31,877 nucleotides of DNA from a virus. Under the pieces are notes generated by a model. It had not been told where the DNA came from and ran no database searches. It saw only the letters and a program-made list of their open reading frames with translations. Below are positions 1 to 5,441 of this stretch, piece after piece. How positions within the stretch are numbered: the stretch's first letter is position 1; each line of letters opens with the position of its first letter. The translations under genes were made by a program, and so were the position numbers. Location of the stretch: the IMG/VR virus record IMGVR_UViG_3300025853_000376, positions 1 through 31,877 of that record; one strand, given 5' to 3'.

Positions 1-12
1 AAAAAAGATTTA

Positions 13-127
13 TTTTTTTTTTACTCTAGTAAATACACTTTTTTTTAAAGTTTTTTTTAAATAGTGTTTTTTTTATGCTCGTTTTTTGCCTCGTTTTTTA
101 GTGCTTATATTGAAAAAGTGTTTTTTT
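13..127. repeat. Spaced T-tracts (possible curved DNA)
   Basis: T-runs begin near 13, 39, 51, 67, 82, 94 and 121, several of them 12-16 nt apart. Runs spaced close to one helical turn can give intrinsic curvature. The spacing is only loosely phased, so a simple A/T-rich bias is also possible. Confidence 0.5.
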
Positions 128-164
128 ATGGTGCTTTTGTTTTATGTATCTTTTGCAATAATTG

Positions 165-200
165 AAACGCACACACACGCACACACGCACACGCACGCAA
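165..200. repeat. CA/CG dinucleotide-rich stretch
   Basis: An imperfect (CA)n run broken by CG, starting with AAACGCACACACAC at 165-178. The same 14 bases occur in inverted orientation at 30561-30574, in the other large non-coding region. Function unknown. Confidence 0.7.
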
Positions 201-339
201 ATAAAAAAATATTTTAATTATTTGCATAAATATAAAAAAAGTTATTAACAATTTAATTTTGTAAAAAGTAGGTGTAAAAATTAGAAAAGAAGAAACAAAA
301 ATAAAATCTCACTCAAAATCTCCTAGCCAATATACCTAG

Positions 340-400
340 CAGTTTCAGGGCAGTTTCAGGGCAGTTTCAACAGCAGTTTCACCGAGCAGAAACAGTTTCA
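340..400 (+). repeat. Five iteron-like direct repeats of CAGTTTCA
   Basis: CAGTTTCA starts at 340, 351, 362, 374 and 393. The first three copies share the longer unit GCAGTTTCAGG or GCAGTTTCA and are spaced 11 bp, about one helical turn. The last copy is part of a perfect palindrome, GAAAC-A-GTTTC, at 389-399. Such phased repeats usually bind a protein cooperatively. Candidates encoded here are the DnaA-like protein (4301-4741), the replication initiator (2919-3542) and the HTH proteins. Confidence 0.75.
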
Positions 401-424
401 AGAAAAGTTTTTTGTAAAAATGTT

Positions 425-778
425 TTAAGGAATTTTCATATACCAATCAAGGACATCCATACATTCTTCAAGTCCTTTAACCACCTTAGCATAGTAACCT
501 GCTTCATTGAGGTCAGCAACCCATTGCTTTTGTTCTTTGGATGGGTAGCAAGTCTTATCTGCTTTAATCTCTAGGAATAATCCTGCATACTCACTATTGA
601 CTTTACAGATTTGCATATCAGGAAAGCCTTTAACATAGCCAGTTTTCTTGGCTAGTATTGCTTGTTTCATGGATGTTCTTATACCACCTAGTGATGCACA
701 GTATCTTACATTAGGATAAGTGTATTGTATATAGGTGCAGAATGATGATTGGACTAATGCTTCTTTCTTCATAGCCAT
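425..778 (-). CDS. VRR-NUC domain nuclease
   Basis: A 117-aa protein covering a whole VRR-NUC domain, the compact PD-(D/E)XK fold found in many phages. Visible landmarks are an early Glu-Ala-x-x-Gln, a GG-x-R motif near residue 31, G-x-PD near 51-54, the catalytic E-x-K (EIK) near 70-72, and a Q-x-x-W-x-x-x-L helix after it. Family members cut structured DNA and may resolve recombination or replication intermediates. It is the last gene of the early operon. A start at 778 gives MAMKK, and a second ATG lies at 772. A very G-rich tract lies immediately upstream and could affect translation. Confidence 0.85.
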   Translation of the reverse strand: MAMKKEALVQSSFCTYIQYTYPNVRYCASLGGIRTSMKQAILAKKTGYVKGFPDMQICKVNSEYAGLFLEIKADKTCYPSKEQKQWVADLNEAGYYAKVVKGLEECMDVLDWYMKIP

Positions 779-780
779 AC

Positions 781-832
781 CCCCTATGCCCCCCTATGCC
801 CCCTATGCCTACCCCCTATACCCCTTGTTCCC
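781..832 (-). repeat. G-rich tandem repeat, potential G-quadruplex
   Basis: Read on the minus strand, this holds six runs of four to six G separated by 3-9 nt, with the repeated unit ATAGGGGGC. It is striking in such an AT-rich genome. It encodes the Gly/Arg-rich C-terminus of the HTH protein and ends a few bases before the VRR-NUC start codon, so it lies in the mRNA at a gene junction. Four or more G-runs with short loops fit the canonical G-quadruplex pattern. Confidence 0.75.
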
Positions 833-1047
833 CCATCAGTATAGGTCTTACCCTTTATTAGTTGGTACATTAAAGGTTGAGATACTTTGTACTTCCTAGC
901 AAGAGATGAGATAGTTATCTTCTCTGTAGTAGTATTGTATTCTTCTCTGATAGCATCTGCTTCAGCAACAGTAAACTTTCTTCTGGAGTAACCACCACCT
1001 CTACTATCTTTTCTATCTTCTATTCTTATCTTTCTAATCTTTGGCAT
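784..1047 (-). CDS. Small helix-turn-helix protein
   Basis: An 87-aa basic protein. Residues about 27-68 form a likely helix-turn-helix: a helix rich in acidic and Ala residues (AEADAIREEY), then ISSLARKYKVS as the first HTH helix and turn, and QPLMYQLIKGKTY as the recognition helix. The N-terminus is rich in Arg and Lys. The last 15 residues (GGTRGIGGRHRGHRGA) come from the G-rich repeat and look like a non-globular tail. It is probably a DNA-binding regulator of phage genes, but the target is unknown. It starts 3 nt after the stop of the upstream gene. Confidence 0.7.
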   Translation of the reverse strand: MPKIRKIRIEDRKDSRGGGYSRRKFTVAEADAIREEYNTTTEKITISSLARKYKVSQPLMYQLIKGKTYTDGGTRGIGGRHRGHRGA

Positions 1048-1050
1048 AAT

Positions 1051-1311
1051 CTAATATTCATCTTCAAACCTATCAGTAGTTTCACCATATTGATTTTCAA
1101 TATCAATACTTGTAATTTTAACATCTACTTTGTTTAGATTCTTTTTATTTATGTAACAAATTCTATCTATTAATTCTTGGTCATTCTCTATTTCTTTAGT
1201 ATTAGATGTAAGAACAAATGTATCTAGCATTCCTGTAATTACTTTCCTAGTTACAACTTTTTTACTCTTTATCTCGTAAGATACAAATACTCTAAAGATT
1301 GGCTTTTTCAT
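1051..1311 (-). CDS. Hypothetical early protein
   Basis: An 86-aa protein I do not recognise. It looks like a small alpha/beta fold: an N-terminal beta-rich stretch (FRVFVSYEIKSKKV), a central acidic helix, and a C-terminal strand (VDVKITSIDI) with an acidic tail. There is no signal peptide, membrane segment or Cys cluster. The start overlaps the end of the DUF3310 gene by 20 nt, suggesting translational coupling. Such packed, overlapping small genes are typical of early phage operons, where many products modify the host. Confidence 0.65.
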   Translation of the reverse strand: MKKPIFRVFVSYEIKSKKVVTRKVITGMLDTFVLTSNTKEIENDQELIDRICYINKKNLNKVDVKITSIDIENQYGETTDRFEDEY

Positions 1312-1675
1312 TTTTAATTTTATCTAACTCAAACTCTAAGTGGTTAATAGCCTTCTGTATGCAATCAACACTTGTTTCGTGCTTACGCTTTGCTCTCAGG
1401 AGATATGTAGTGGCAGTACCAACATTATAGGATAAATCAAAATCTTCTACAACTTTCCTAGCCTCATAACCATAAACTCTACCAATGTAATAGTTAGGAG
1501 TTTTCTCTTTACTGTAATCTATTTTAAGTTCTTCTTTTGTTAATAGCATCTTAGGATTAATTTTACCTCCACTCCATTTATTGTCTTTATCCTCTACCAC
1601 CTCATCTTGCCAAGTAGTAGTTGGAGTCCACCCATTCCTTCCTTTATCGTAATAGTGTTTATTATGCTTTGTCAT
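1292..1675 (-). CDS. DUF3310 family protein
   Basis: A 127-aa protein whose C-terminal half matches DUF3310 (SaV-like), a domain common in phage early regions. Key features are the HYYDKGRNGW start, P-x-YYIGR near residue 60, GYEARKVVEDFDLSYNVGTATTYLLRA near 68-94, and a terminal Lys/Glu-rich helix with I-x-KAINHLEFEL. The DUF3310 function is not established; the domain is sometimes loosely annotated as nucleotide-kinase-related. The gene overlaps both neighbours by 14-20 nt, which points to one tightly packed transcript. Confidence in the family is high and in the function low. Confidence 0.8.
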   Translation of the reverse strand: MTKHNKHYYDKGRNGWTPTTTWQDEVVEDKDNKWSGGKINPKMLLTKEELKIDYSKEKTPNYYIGRVYGYEARKVVEDFDLSYNVGTATTYLLRAKRKHETSVDCIQKAINHLEFELDKIKNEKANL

Positions 1676-1811
1676 CTAATTTATCTATATTGTTTTCTAA
1701 CTTCTCATTCTCTTGTCTTGCTATCTTACCTTCAACATAGCATAAGGCAAATATATATAAAATCACAACACCAACAATCATTAAAGAACCAACAGTTATA
1801 CTATTCATCAT
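1662..1811 (-). CDS. 49-aa single-span membrane protein
   Basis: A short gene encoding MMNSITVGSLMIVGVVILYI, then FALCYVEGK and a charged tail of about 22 residues ending LDDKA. Residues 5-25 form one clear hydrophobic span, and the charged C-terminal part is probably a cytoplasmic amphipathic helix. Tandem ATG codons at 1811 and 1808 overlap the stop codon of the upstream gene, and the 3' end overlaps the DUF3310 start by 14 nt. Both overlaps support a real, coupled gene. Function is unknown; small early membrane proteins in phages can act in superinfection exclusion. Confidence 0.65.
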   Translation of the reverse strand: MMNSITVGSLMIVGVVILYIFALCYVEGKIARQENEKLENNIDKLDDKA

Positions 1812-1977
1812 TTAATATTTTTAAAAGTTGATTACTTGTATATATCCTATCATCACCTGCATAGTTTTCGTATATCATTGTGAAGTTATCATTCTTCCAA
1901 GTCCATAAAGACCTAACTCCAGTCTTAATATGATGCTTCAATACGCTTTTAATTGTTCTGTAAGTTCTACCCTCCAT
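1801..1977 (-). CDS. Hypothetical 58-aa early protein
   Basis: Starting at the ATG at 1977, the product is 58 aa beginning MEGRTYRTIKSVLKHHIK and ending LLKILNDE. The open frame runs further upstream to 2049, but that part overlaps the complete small gene at 1979-2113, so the internal ATG one base after that gene's stop is the better start. The first half is basic, the centre has aromatic residues (SLWTWKNDNFTMIYENYAGDD), and the end is a short helix. No family is recognised. It overlaps the downstream membrane peptide gene. Confidence 0.6.
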   Translation of the reverse strand: MEGRTYRTIKSVLKHHIKTGVRSLWTWKNDNFTMIYENYAGDDRIYTSNQLLKILNDE

Positions 1978-1978
1978 A

Positions 1979-2113
1979 TTATTTTTGATTTTTATACCAA
2001 ACTCCATAACCTTTTGCCTTACCGATAAATGGAACTTTTTTAAGTACAACTAATTTTTCTTCTTCACCCTTTTTGTACTTAGGATTTTTACTATTTAATT
2101 TTAGTTTCTTCAT
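1979..2113 (-). CDS. 44-aa basic peptide
   Basis: A short complete frame starting MKKLKLNSKNPKYKKGEEEK and ending GYGVWYKNQK. It is very Lys-rich with a short hydrophobic core (LVVLKKVPFIG). Support comes from the ATG preceded by an A/T-rich leader typical of this genome, the one-base gap to the next gene, and the lack of any better frame here. Function unknown. Confidence 0.6.
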   Translation of the reverse strand: MKKLKLNSKNPKYKKGEEEKLVVLKKVPFIGKAKGYGVWYKNQK

Positions 2114-2131
2114 ATTGTTTATTTAATAAGC

Positions 2132-2214
2132 ATAGTGGGGTTAGAAAAAAAAGGAATATTAACGCTTAAGGGTTTTAGAGTTTCCCTATAGTTATTATTA
2201 TTTACCCCCACTAT
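2132..2214. repeat. Inverted repeat bracketing a short gap
   Basis: ATAGTGGGG at 2132-2140 and its exact complement CCCCACTAT at 2206-2214 enclose about 65 nt. The right arm overlaps the 3' end of the membrane-peptide gene at 2198. The G/C-rich arms stand out in AT-rich surroundings and would pair in the minus-strand transcript, with a U8 stretch inside the loop. It could be an mRNA structural element or a protein-binding dyad. Confidence 0.5.
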
Positions 2215-2302
2215 ACTCATCTTTTATTAAGGTAGAGCAGAAATAGGCTTCTAGCACACAAGCAATTACAACCACTCCCCATATTATCATAAATGTTTTC
2301 AC
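2198..2302 (-). CDS. 30-34-aa membrane peptide
   Basis: The frame from the ATG at 2290 gives MIIWGVVVIACVLEAYFC followed by STLIKDEYSGGK. A GTG at 2302 would add MKTF. One hydrophobic span fills residues 2-18, with a short charged tail. The gene lies directly behind the promoter at 2307-2338, making it the first gene of that transcript with a very short leader. It is small enough that chance cannot be excluded, but its position and its membrane-span composition support it. Confidence 0.45.
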   Translation of the reverse strand: MKTFMIIWGVVVIACVLEAYFCSTLIKDEYSGGK

Positions 2303-2306
2303 AATG

Positions 2307-2338
2307 CAAATATATAAAAATATTTCAATTTTATACAA
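2307..2338 (-). promoter_or_regulatory. Flavobacterial-type promoter
   Basis: On the minus strand TTG (2338-2336) is followed by 21 nt and TATATTTG (2314-2307), matching the Bacteroidota consensus TTG-N17-23-TAnnTTTG. It lies just after the helicase-loader stop codon and would drive the small-gene, DUF3310, HTH and VRR-NUC block. Confidence 0.55.
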
Positions 2339-2339
2339 A

Positions 2340-2915
2340 TTAATTCCTAAAACTTTTTCCCTTGATAATCACCACTTTACACTTCCTTAGCCTATCTAAA
2401 GTCCTTTCATCATATCTTTCTTTTAGTGCTTGAGGTGTTAAATTTGTAGTGATTAGTAATGTCTTAGAACTTTCTTCAGCATAAGAAATTGCATCAGCAA
2501 CTGCATCAATCTTAGTACCATAATCATTTTTAATACTCTCAGTTCCTAAGTCATCAATGATAATGAATGGTGCTTTGTTTCTATCAACTGCACCTAATTC
2601 TTTTGCAGGAACGCTTCTTAATATCTTATTTGTTCTTGTCCTGAATATAGCAGGAATAACAAAGTTTAAGATAGTTGATTTACCTAATCCACATTCTCCC
2701 ATCAACATCAAGCCTCTACCTTTTGTATCTACCATCCAGTCAATAATCTCATCATAAGCAGGTAAATGCTCATACTTATCAACTGTTCTATCGTAATACT
2801 CAAAAGACTTAATGAACATTTCTTTTATTTCTTCTCTTGCTCCAAGTTTATATCTGTTGTAAACCTTTGGCTGCAGGAAGTCTGCATTTTTAAATGTATC
2901 TTCTATTGTTCTCAT
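2340..2915 (-). CDS. DnaC-like AAA+ helicase loader
   Basis: A 191-aa protein with a complete small AAA+ ATPase core of the DnaC/DnaI/IstB type. Visible motifs are Walker A GECGLGKST at 73-81, Walker B FIIIDDLGTE at 117-126, sensor-1 ITTN near 155-158, and an arginine-rich stretch (RYDERTLDRL) at 167-176 that fits the box VII/arginine-finger region. Such proteins place the replicative helicase on DNA. No helicase gene is in the window, so host DnaB is the likely client. The gene lies 3 nt after the initiator gene, the usual O/P-like pairing. Confidence 0.88.
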   Translation of the reverse strand: MRTIEDTFKNADFLQPKVYNRYKLGAREEIKEMFIKSFEYYDRTVDKYEHLPAYDEIIDWMVDTKGRGLMLMGECGLGKSTILNFVIPAIFRTRTNKILRSVPAKELGAVDRNKAPFIIIDDLGTESIKNDYGTKIDAVADAISYAEESSKTLLITTNLTPQALKERYDERTLDRLRKCKVVIIKGKSFRN

Positions 2916-2918
2916 AGT

Positions 2919-3542
2919 TTAAAATTTACCATCACCATAATCTCCTCCTTTCTGATGTCTGTGTGATGTAGTGTTATTGTTATTAGTTTTATTACTTCTT
3001 CTCTCCCAAGTTCTTACACAAGCCTTCCAATCTTTCATTTTACTCTTACCTATCATGAAGTTTTTAGACTCATAAAAATCAATAAAAGCATCTGCACATA
3101 CTTTATTTTTTCTTTCATTACAATATTGATGTACCTCCTCAACAGTTGGTTTTTTAAAAGAATCCCCTTTATTATTAATATGTTTATCTTTAGATAAACT
3201 AATACTATCTTTAAAGTTTTCTTTAATACCCCTCTTTAAGTTTTCTTTAATACCCCCTTTAAGAATTCTTATATACCTCCTATCAATTTCTTTAGTACCT
3301 CCTTTGTAAGTGTAATATGTTGATACATAGCCATTTGCAACTAATTCACTAACCCATTTAGAAATAGTAACAGTACTCTTACTATAAAGGTTGGAGAAGT
3401 ATTTATTTGTAGCAAAGCACTCACCATTAATGTTAAGTAGTGCAGTTATTTCAGCATACAATAATTTAGCATTTGCAGTTAGATTCTTATCATATCTAAC
3501 CTCAGCACTTATTATAGCATAGTAGTTTGGTTGTTGTTTCAT
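2919..3542 (-). CDS. Phage replication initiator (winged-helix, O-like)
   Basis: A 207-aa protein. Residues 1-95 form a winged-helix domain of the HTH_36/replication-protein type: LTANAKLLYAEITALLN, then FATNKYFSNLYSKSTVTISKWVSELVANGYV as HTH, and a wing with ITKEIDRRYI-like basic strands. Residues 96-125 are a low-complexity linker with an eight-residue duplication (GIKENLKR/GIKENFKD). A conserved C-terminal segment (PTVEEVHQYCNER to KDWKACVRTWERR) is common in phage initiators that recruit a helicase loader. Its position directly before the DnaC-like gene supports this. Origin binding is inferred. Confidence 0.8.
   Translation of the reverse strand: MKQQPNYYAIISAEVRYDKNLTANAKLLYAEITALLNINGECFATNKYFSNLYSKSTVTISKWVSELVANGYVSTYYTYKGGTKEIDRRYIRILKGGIKENLKRGIKENFKDSISLSKDKHINNKGDSFKKPTVEEVHQYCNERKNKVCADAFIDFYESKNFMIGKSKMKDWKACVRTWERRSNKTNNNNTTSHRHQKGGDYGDGKF
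3214..3256. repeat. 24-bp-period tandem duplication in the initiator gene
   Basis: An identical 19-mer starting AAGTTTTC and ending TACCCC occurs at 3214-3232 and 3238-3256. The 24-bp period keeps the reading frame and encodes the linker duplication. In lambda the origin iterons lie inside the linker part of gene O, so the placement is suggestive, but only two copies exist. Confidence 0.7.
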
Positions 3543-3553
3543 TGTTTTTAGTT

Positions 3554-4063
3554 TTAGTTATTTTTTGGTATTTCTAGTTCATAGCACTCAGTATAGGTAG
3601 ACATCACTACAGTCCATTCACTTACCTGTTCGTGAGTAAACCAACAAAATCTTGCGTATAAGGAGTTCAATGGCTGTATGAACAGATAGTGCGTAATTTT
3701 CTTTTTAGGGTTGTTATGGGCTTTAAAATTAACTCTAAGCGTATTACCACCACTTCTTACACCCTTAACATCAATATAATGTATCTCACCAATACCTTGC
3801 ATAATTAAATCAGCCTCAACAACTGGTCTTTCCTCAAGAAATAATGCTGCCTTATATTTAATACCATTGTTGTTCTCCATTAGATGTCTTGCAATAAGTT
3901 CTGCAAATATTCCTAATTGAGAGATAGAATGTTCTTGCTTACCTCTATATTTTTCTGTGTTTTTATTATAAACATCAGCAGATAACACACTCCTTACCTT
4001 AGCAAGTTCATCAGATAGTTTGATGAAAGTGCTAGGATAAGTTGTTTTTTTCCATTTAATCAT
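3554..4063 (-). CDS. PD-(D/E)XK-type nuclease
   Basis: A 169-aa protein with the layout of a PD-(D/E)XK nuclease: E55 in the helix LGIFAELIARH, an acidic residue at D85 in the strand VVEADLIM, and D98-V-K100 in IHYIDVKG, followed by an aromatic strand (HYLFIQPL). This is the signature of restriction-like and Holliday-junction-processing nucleases. It sits between the SSB and the replication initiator, so a role in recombination or replication-fork processing is likely. The start ATG shares one base with the stop of the SSB gene (TAATG), which implies coupled translation. The exact substrate is not known. Confidence 0.7.
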   Translation of the reverse strand: MIKWKKTTYPSTFIKLSDELAKVRSVLSADVYNKNTEKYRGKQEHSISQLGIFAELIARHLMENNNGIKYKAALFLEERPVVEADLIMQGIGEIHYIDVKGVRSGGNTLRVNFKAHNNPKKKITHYLFIQPLNSLYARFCWFTHEQVSEWTVVMSTYTECYELEIPKNN

Positions 4064-4338
4064 TAGAATGGTAAGTCATCATCACCTGTTGTTGCTTTAA
4101 CTTTTTTAGGTGAAGTTTTTTTATCTGCTGGTGGCTCATAAGTATTTACATAAGCATAATGAGTTGCACCTTTCTCAGATGGTTCTCTCCTTTCTGAAAT
4201 CACCATAGAAACCCAACCATTCTTTGAGTTTGCTTGTAGTTCATCCATCTTGAAGTTAGCAACCATCATTGTACCATACTTCGTATCAATATTTTTGATA
4301 CTACTTGGTAAGTAAACCTTCTCTTTTTTGTCTGTCAT
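4063..4338 (-). CDS. ssb: Single-stranded DNA-binding protein (short OB-fold)
   Basis: A 91-aa protein ending in DDDLPF, the acidic tip that bacterial SSBs use to dock partner proteins. The first 70 residues are compatible with a short OB-fold (strands YGTMMVANFKM, GWVSMVISERR, THYAYVNTYEP), and a Lys/Pro-rich linker joins it to the tip. It is shorter than cellular SSB (about 150-180 aa). It is flanked by the DnaA-like and nuclease genes, fitting a replication and recombination module. Its start overlaps the upstream gene by 38 nt. The OB-fold is inferred; the C-terminal tip is seen directly. Confidence 0.75.
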   Translation of the reverse strand: MTDKKEKVYLPSSIKNIDTKYGTMMVANFKMDELQANSKNGWVSMVISERREPSEKGATHYAYVNTYEPPADKKTSPKKVKATTGDDDLPF

Positions 4339-4741
4339 TTTTTGATTTTTTAATTTTATATAATTTAGTTAATGATTCATTGATATATTTTAATTGATTT
4401 TCAAGTCCTAATATTTCTTCATCCACCTCAACTTCAATAACCCTATCTTCTACTCTTTTAAAAGCATCAGAATCTTCTGGATAGTTATTGTAAAAGAACT
4501 CAAACTTTCTTGTATGGTGTATAATAGATGCATGATGTAGGTTTGTTACTCTACCTATCTCATTAAGAGTTAATCCAAACATCTCTCTTAATATATAGAT
4601 ATACATCCTTTTAGCAAATATAATGTTTTTCTTTCTACTACCCAAAAACATTTCTTTCTGTTTAATGTTATAAATATCTGCTAATTCTTTTGTAATTACA
4701 TTGTGGTAGTAATCACTAAATTTTAATCTTCTTCTTCTCAT
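4301..4741 (-). CDS. Stand-alone DnaA domain IV-like DNA-binding protein
   Basis: A 146-aa protein. Residues 16-82 align by eye with the C-terminal DNA-binding domain of DnaA: VITKELADIYNIKQKEMF, SRKKNIIFAKRMYIYILREM, then FGLTLNEIGRVTN and the signature-like helix HHASIIHHTRKFE (69-81). DnaA normally reads RDHTTVLHACRKIE there, so the box-contacting residues differ. The ATPase domain is absent. Residues 95-146 form a charged, probably helical tail. It likely binds a phage-specific origin box or competes with host DnaA. The neighbours are SSB and an HTH protein. Confidence 0.78.
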   Translation of the reverse strand: MRRRRLKFSDYYHNVITKELADIYNIKQKEMFLGSRKKNIIFAKRMYIYILREMFGLTLNEIGRVTNLHHASIIHHTRKFEFFYNNYPEDSDAFKRVEDRVIEVEVDEEILGLENQLKYINESLTKLYKIKKSKNDRQKREGLLTK

Positions 4742-4752
4742 TTTTTATAATT

Positions 4753-4995
4753 TTAATTTAAGTCGTACATTATTGTATCAACTATGTCTTGTGTTTTTAA
4801 TCCAATAAAGTCTGCTAATGTCTTAGCGTGAATGAATCTAAGTGATGGTGGATTCTCTATAAACTTTCTACTTGTAGCATAATTAACTCCAAGTATCTTA
4901 CAAAGTTTTAAATTAGATACACCATATATTCTTAATAGAGCCTCAAACTCATTTCTGGATTCTCTGATTTGTACTAATGTATATTTATTTGTCAT
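4753..4995 (-). CDS. Cro/CI-like helix-turn-helix regulator
   Basis: An 80-aa protein filled by one helical DNA-binding domain. NEFEALLRIYGVSNLKLCKILGVNYATSRKFIEN places a two-helix HTH at about residues 26-47, with LCKILGVNY as the positioning helix and ATSRKFI as the recognition helix. The rest (AKTLADFIGLKTQDIVDTIMYDLN) resembles the closing helices of lambda-repressor-like domains. It could control the early promoter at 6221-6250. No cleavage or oligomerisation domain is present, so it is more Cro-like than CI-like. Its start overlaps the upstream gene by 11 nt. Confidence 0.65.
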   Translation of the reverse strand: MTNKYTLVQIRESRNEFEALLRIYGVSNLKLCKILGVNYATSRKFIENPPSLRFIHAKTLADFIGLKTQDIVDTIMYDLN

Positions 4996-5200
4996 CTCTC
5001 TTTATGTATTTTTCAACCTTAGATTTCTCAACCTTAAATTTAGTTTTATCAAAATGATAAAAATCTATAAGTTGAACTTTATCTAGCAGTTTCAATATAT
5101 CATCTTCAACAATCTCACCTAAAAGGTGTTTCTTGTTCCATATAATATAAGTGTAGGCTTTTAAAAAGTGATTAAAAATCTCTATGTCCAAATACTCCAT
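4985..5200 (-). CDS. Hypothetical early protein
   Basis: A 71-aa product from the ATG at 5200, beginning MEYLDIEIFNHFLKAYTYII. The frame is open to an ATG at 5254, but that would overlap the preceding gene by 83 nt, so 5200 (28-nt overlap) is preferred. It is mostly helical by appearance, with a hydrophobic N-terminal half and a strongly Lys-rich end (KFKVEKSKVEKYIKRDDK). No motif is recognised. It sits between two small genes of the early operon. Confidence 0.55.
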   Translation of the reverse strand: MEYLDIEIFNHFLKAYTYIIWNKKHLLGEIVEDDILKLLDKVQLIDFYHFDKTKFKVEKSKVEKYIKRDDK

Positions 5201-5441
5201 CTTTGCACATTTTTTCCCATTGTTTTCTTGTGTCTTTTTCATATCTGTTTTCATATATTTTAGTTATTATTTCTTCTGCTTCTAGTTCTGTTAAATCATT
5301 TACCCTGCTTAGAATATCAGATTTCATTCTTTCTGTAAAGGATGTTTGGTCAATGTTACTCTCAATGATAAGCCATTGGGTATCTGTAATACCACTAGGC
5401 TTACCATCAAGTGCTTCATCTATCCAATCATAATTACTCAT
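5172..5441 (-). CDS. Hypothetical early protein
   Basis: An 89-aa product from the ATG at 5441, beginning MSNYDWIDEALDGKPSG. This start overlaps the stop of the annealing-protein gene within ATGAGTAA, a typical coupled junction, so it is preferred over the upstream ATG at 5462. The protein is acidic and helical. A central stretch (FTERMKSDILSRVNDLTELEAEEIITKIYENRYE) looks like two helices, and the end is rich in Lys and Asp. No family is recognised. Its position directly after the recombination gene suggests a role in early DNA metabolism. Confidence 0.6.
   Translation of the reverse strand: MSNYDWIDEALDGKPSGITDTQWLIIESNIDQTSFTERMKSDILSRVNDLTELEAEEIITKIYENRYEKDTRKQWEKMCKDGVFGHRDF

Larger units (their letters stand above)
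1..424. other. Left non-coding region (candidate origin or control locus)
   Basis: No credible gene on either strand. Three kinds of sequence are seen: T-runs of 6-10 nt between about 13 and 127, an alternating CA/CG-rich stretch at 165-200, and five copies of CAGTTTCA at 340-400. The rest is A/T-rich. The region lies just downstream of the last early gene on the minus strand. A/T tracts beside short phased repeats are typical of iteron-type replication origins, but that role is inferred and no replication assay or skew calculation backs it. Confidence 0.6.

Noticed and set aside
340-400. CRISPR-like repeat array
   Set aside because: Repeats of 8-11 bp with almost no spacers do not fit a CRISPR array; iterons are the better reading.
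2331-2340. TTATACAAA as a DnaA box
   Set aside because: It resembles TTATNCACA but is a single copy with a mismatch and overlaps a promoter -33 element; A/T-rich DNA gives such matches by chance.
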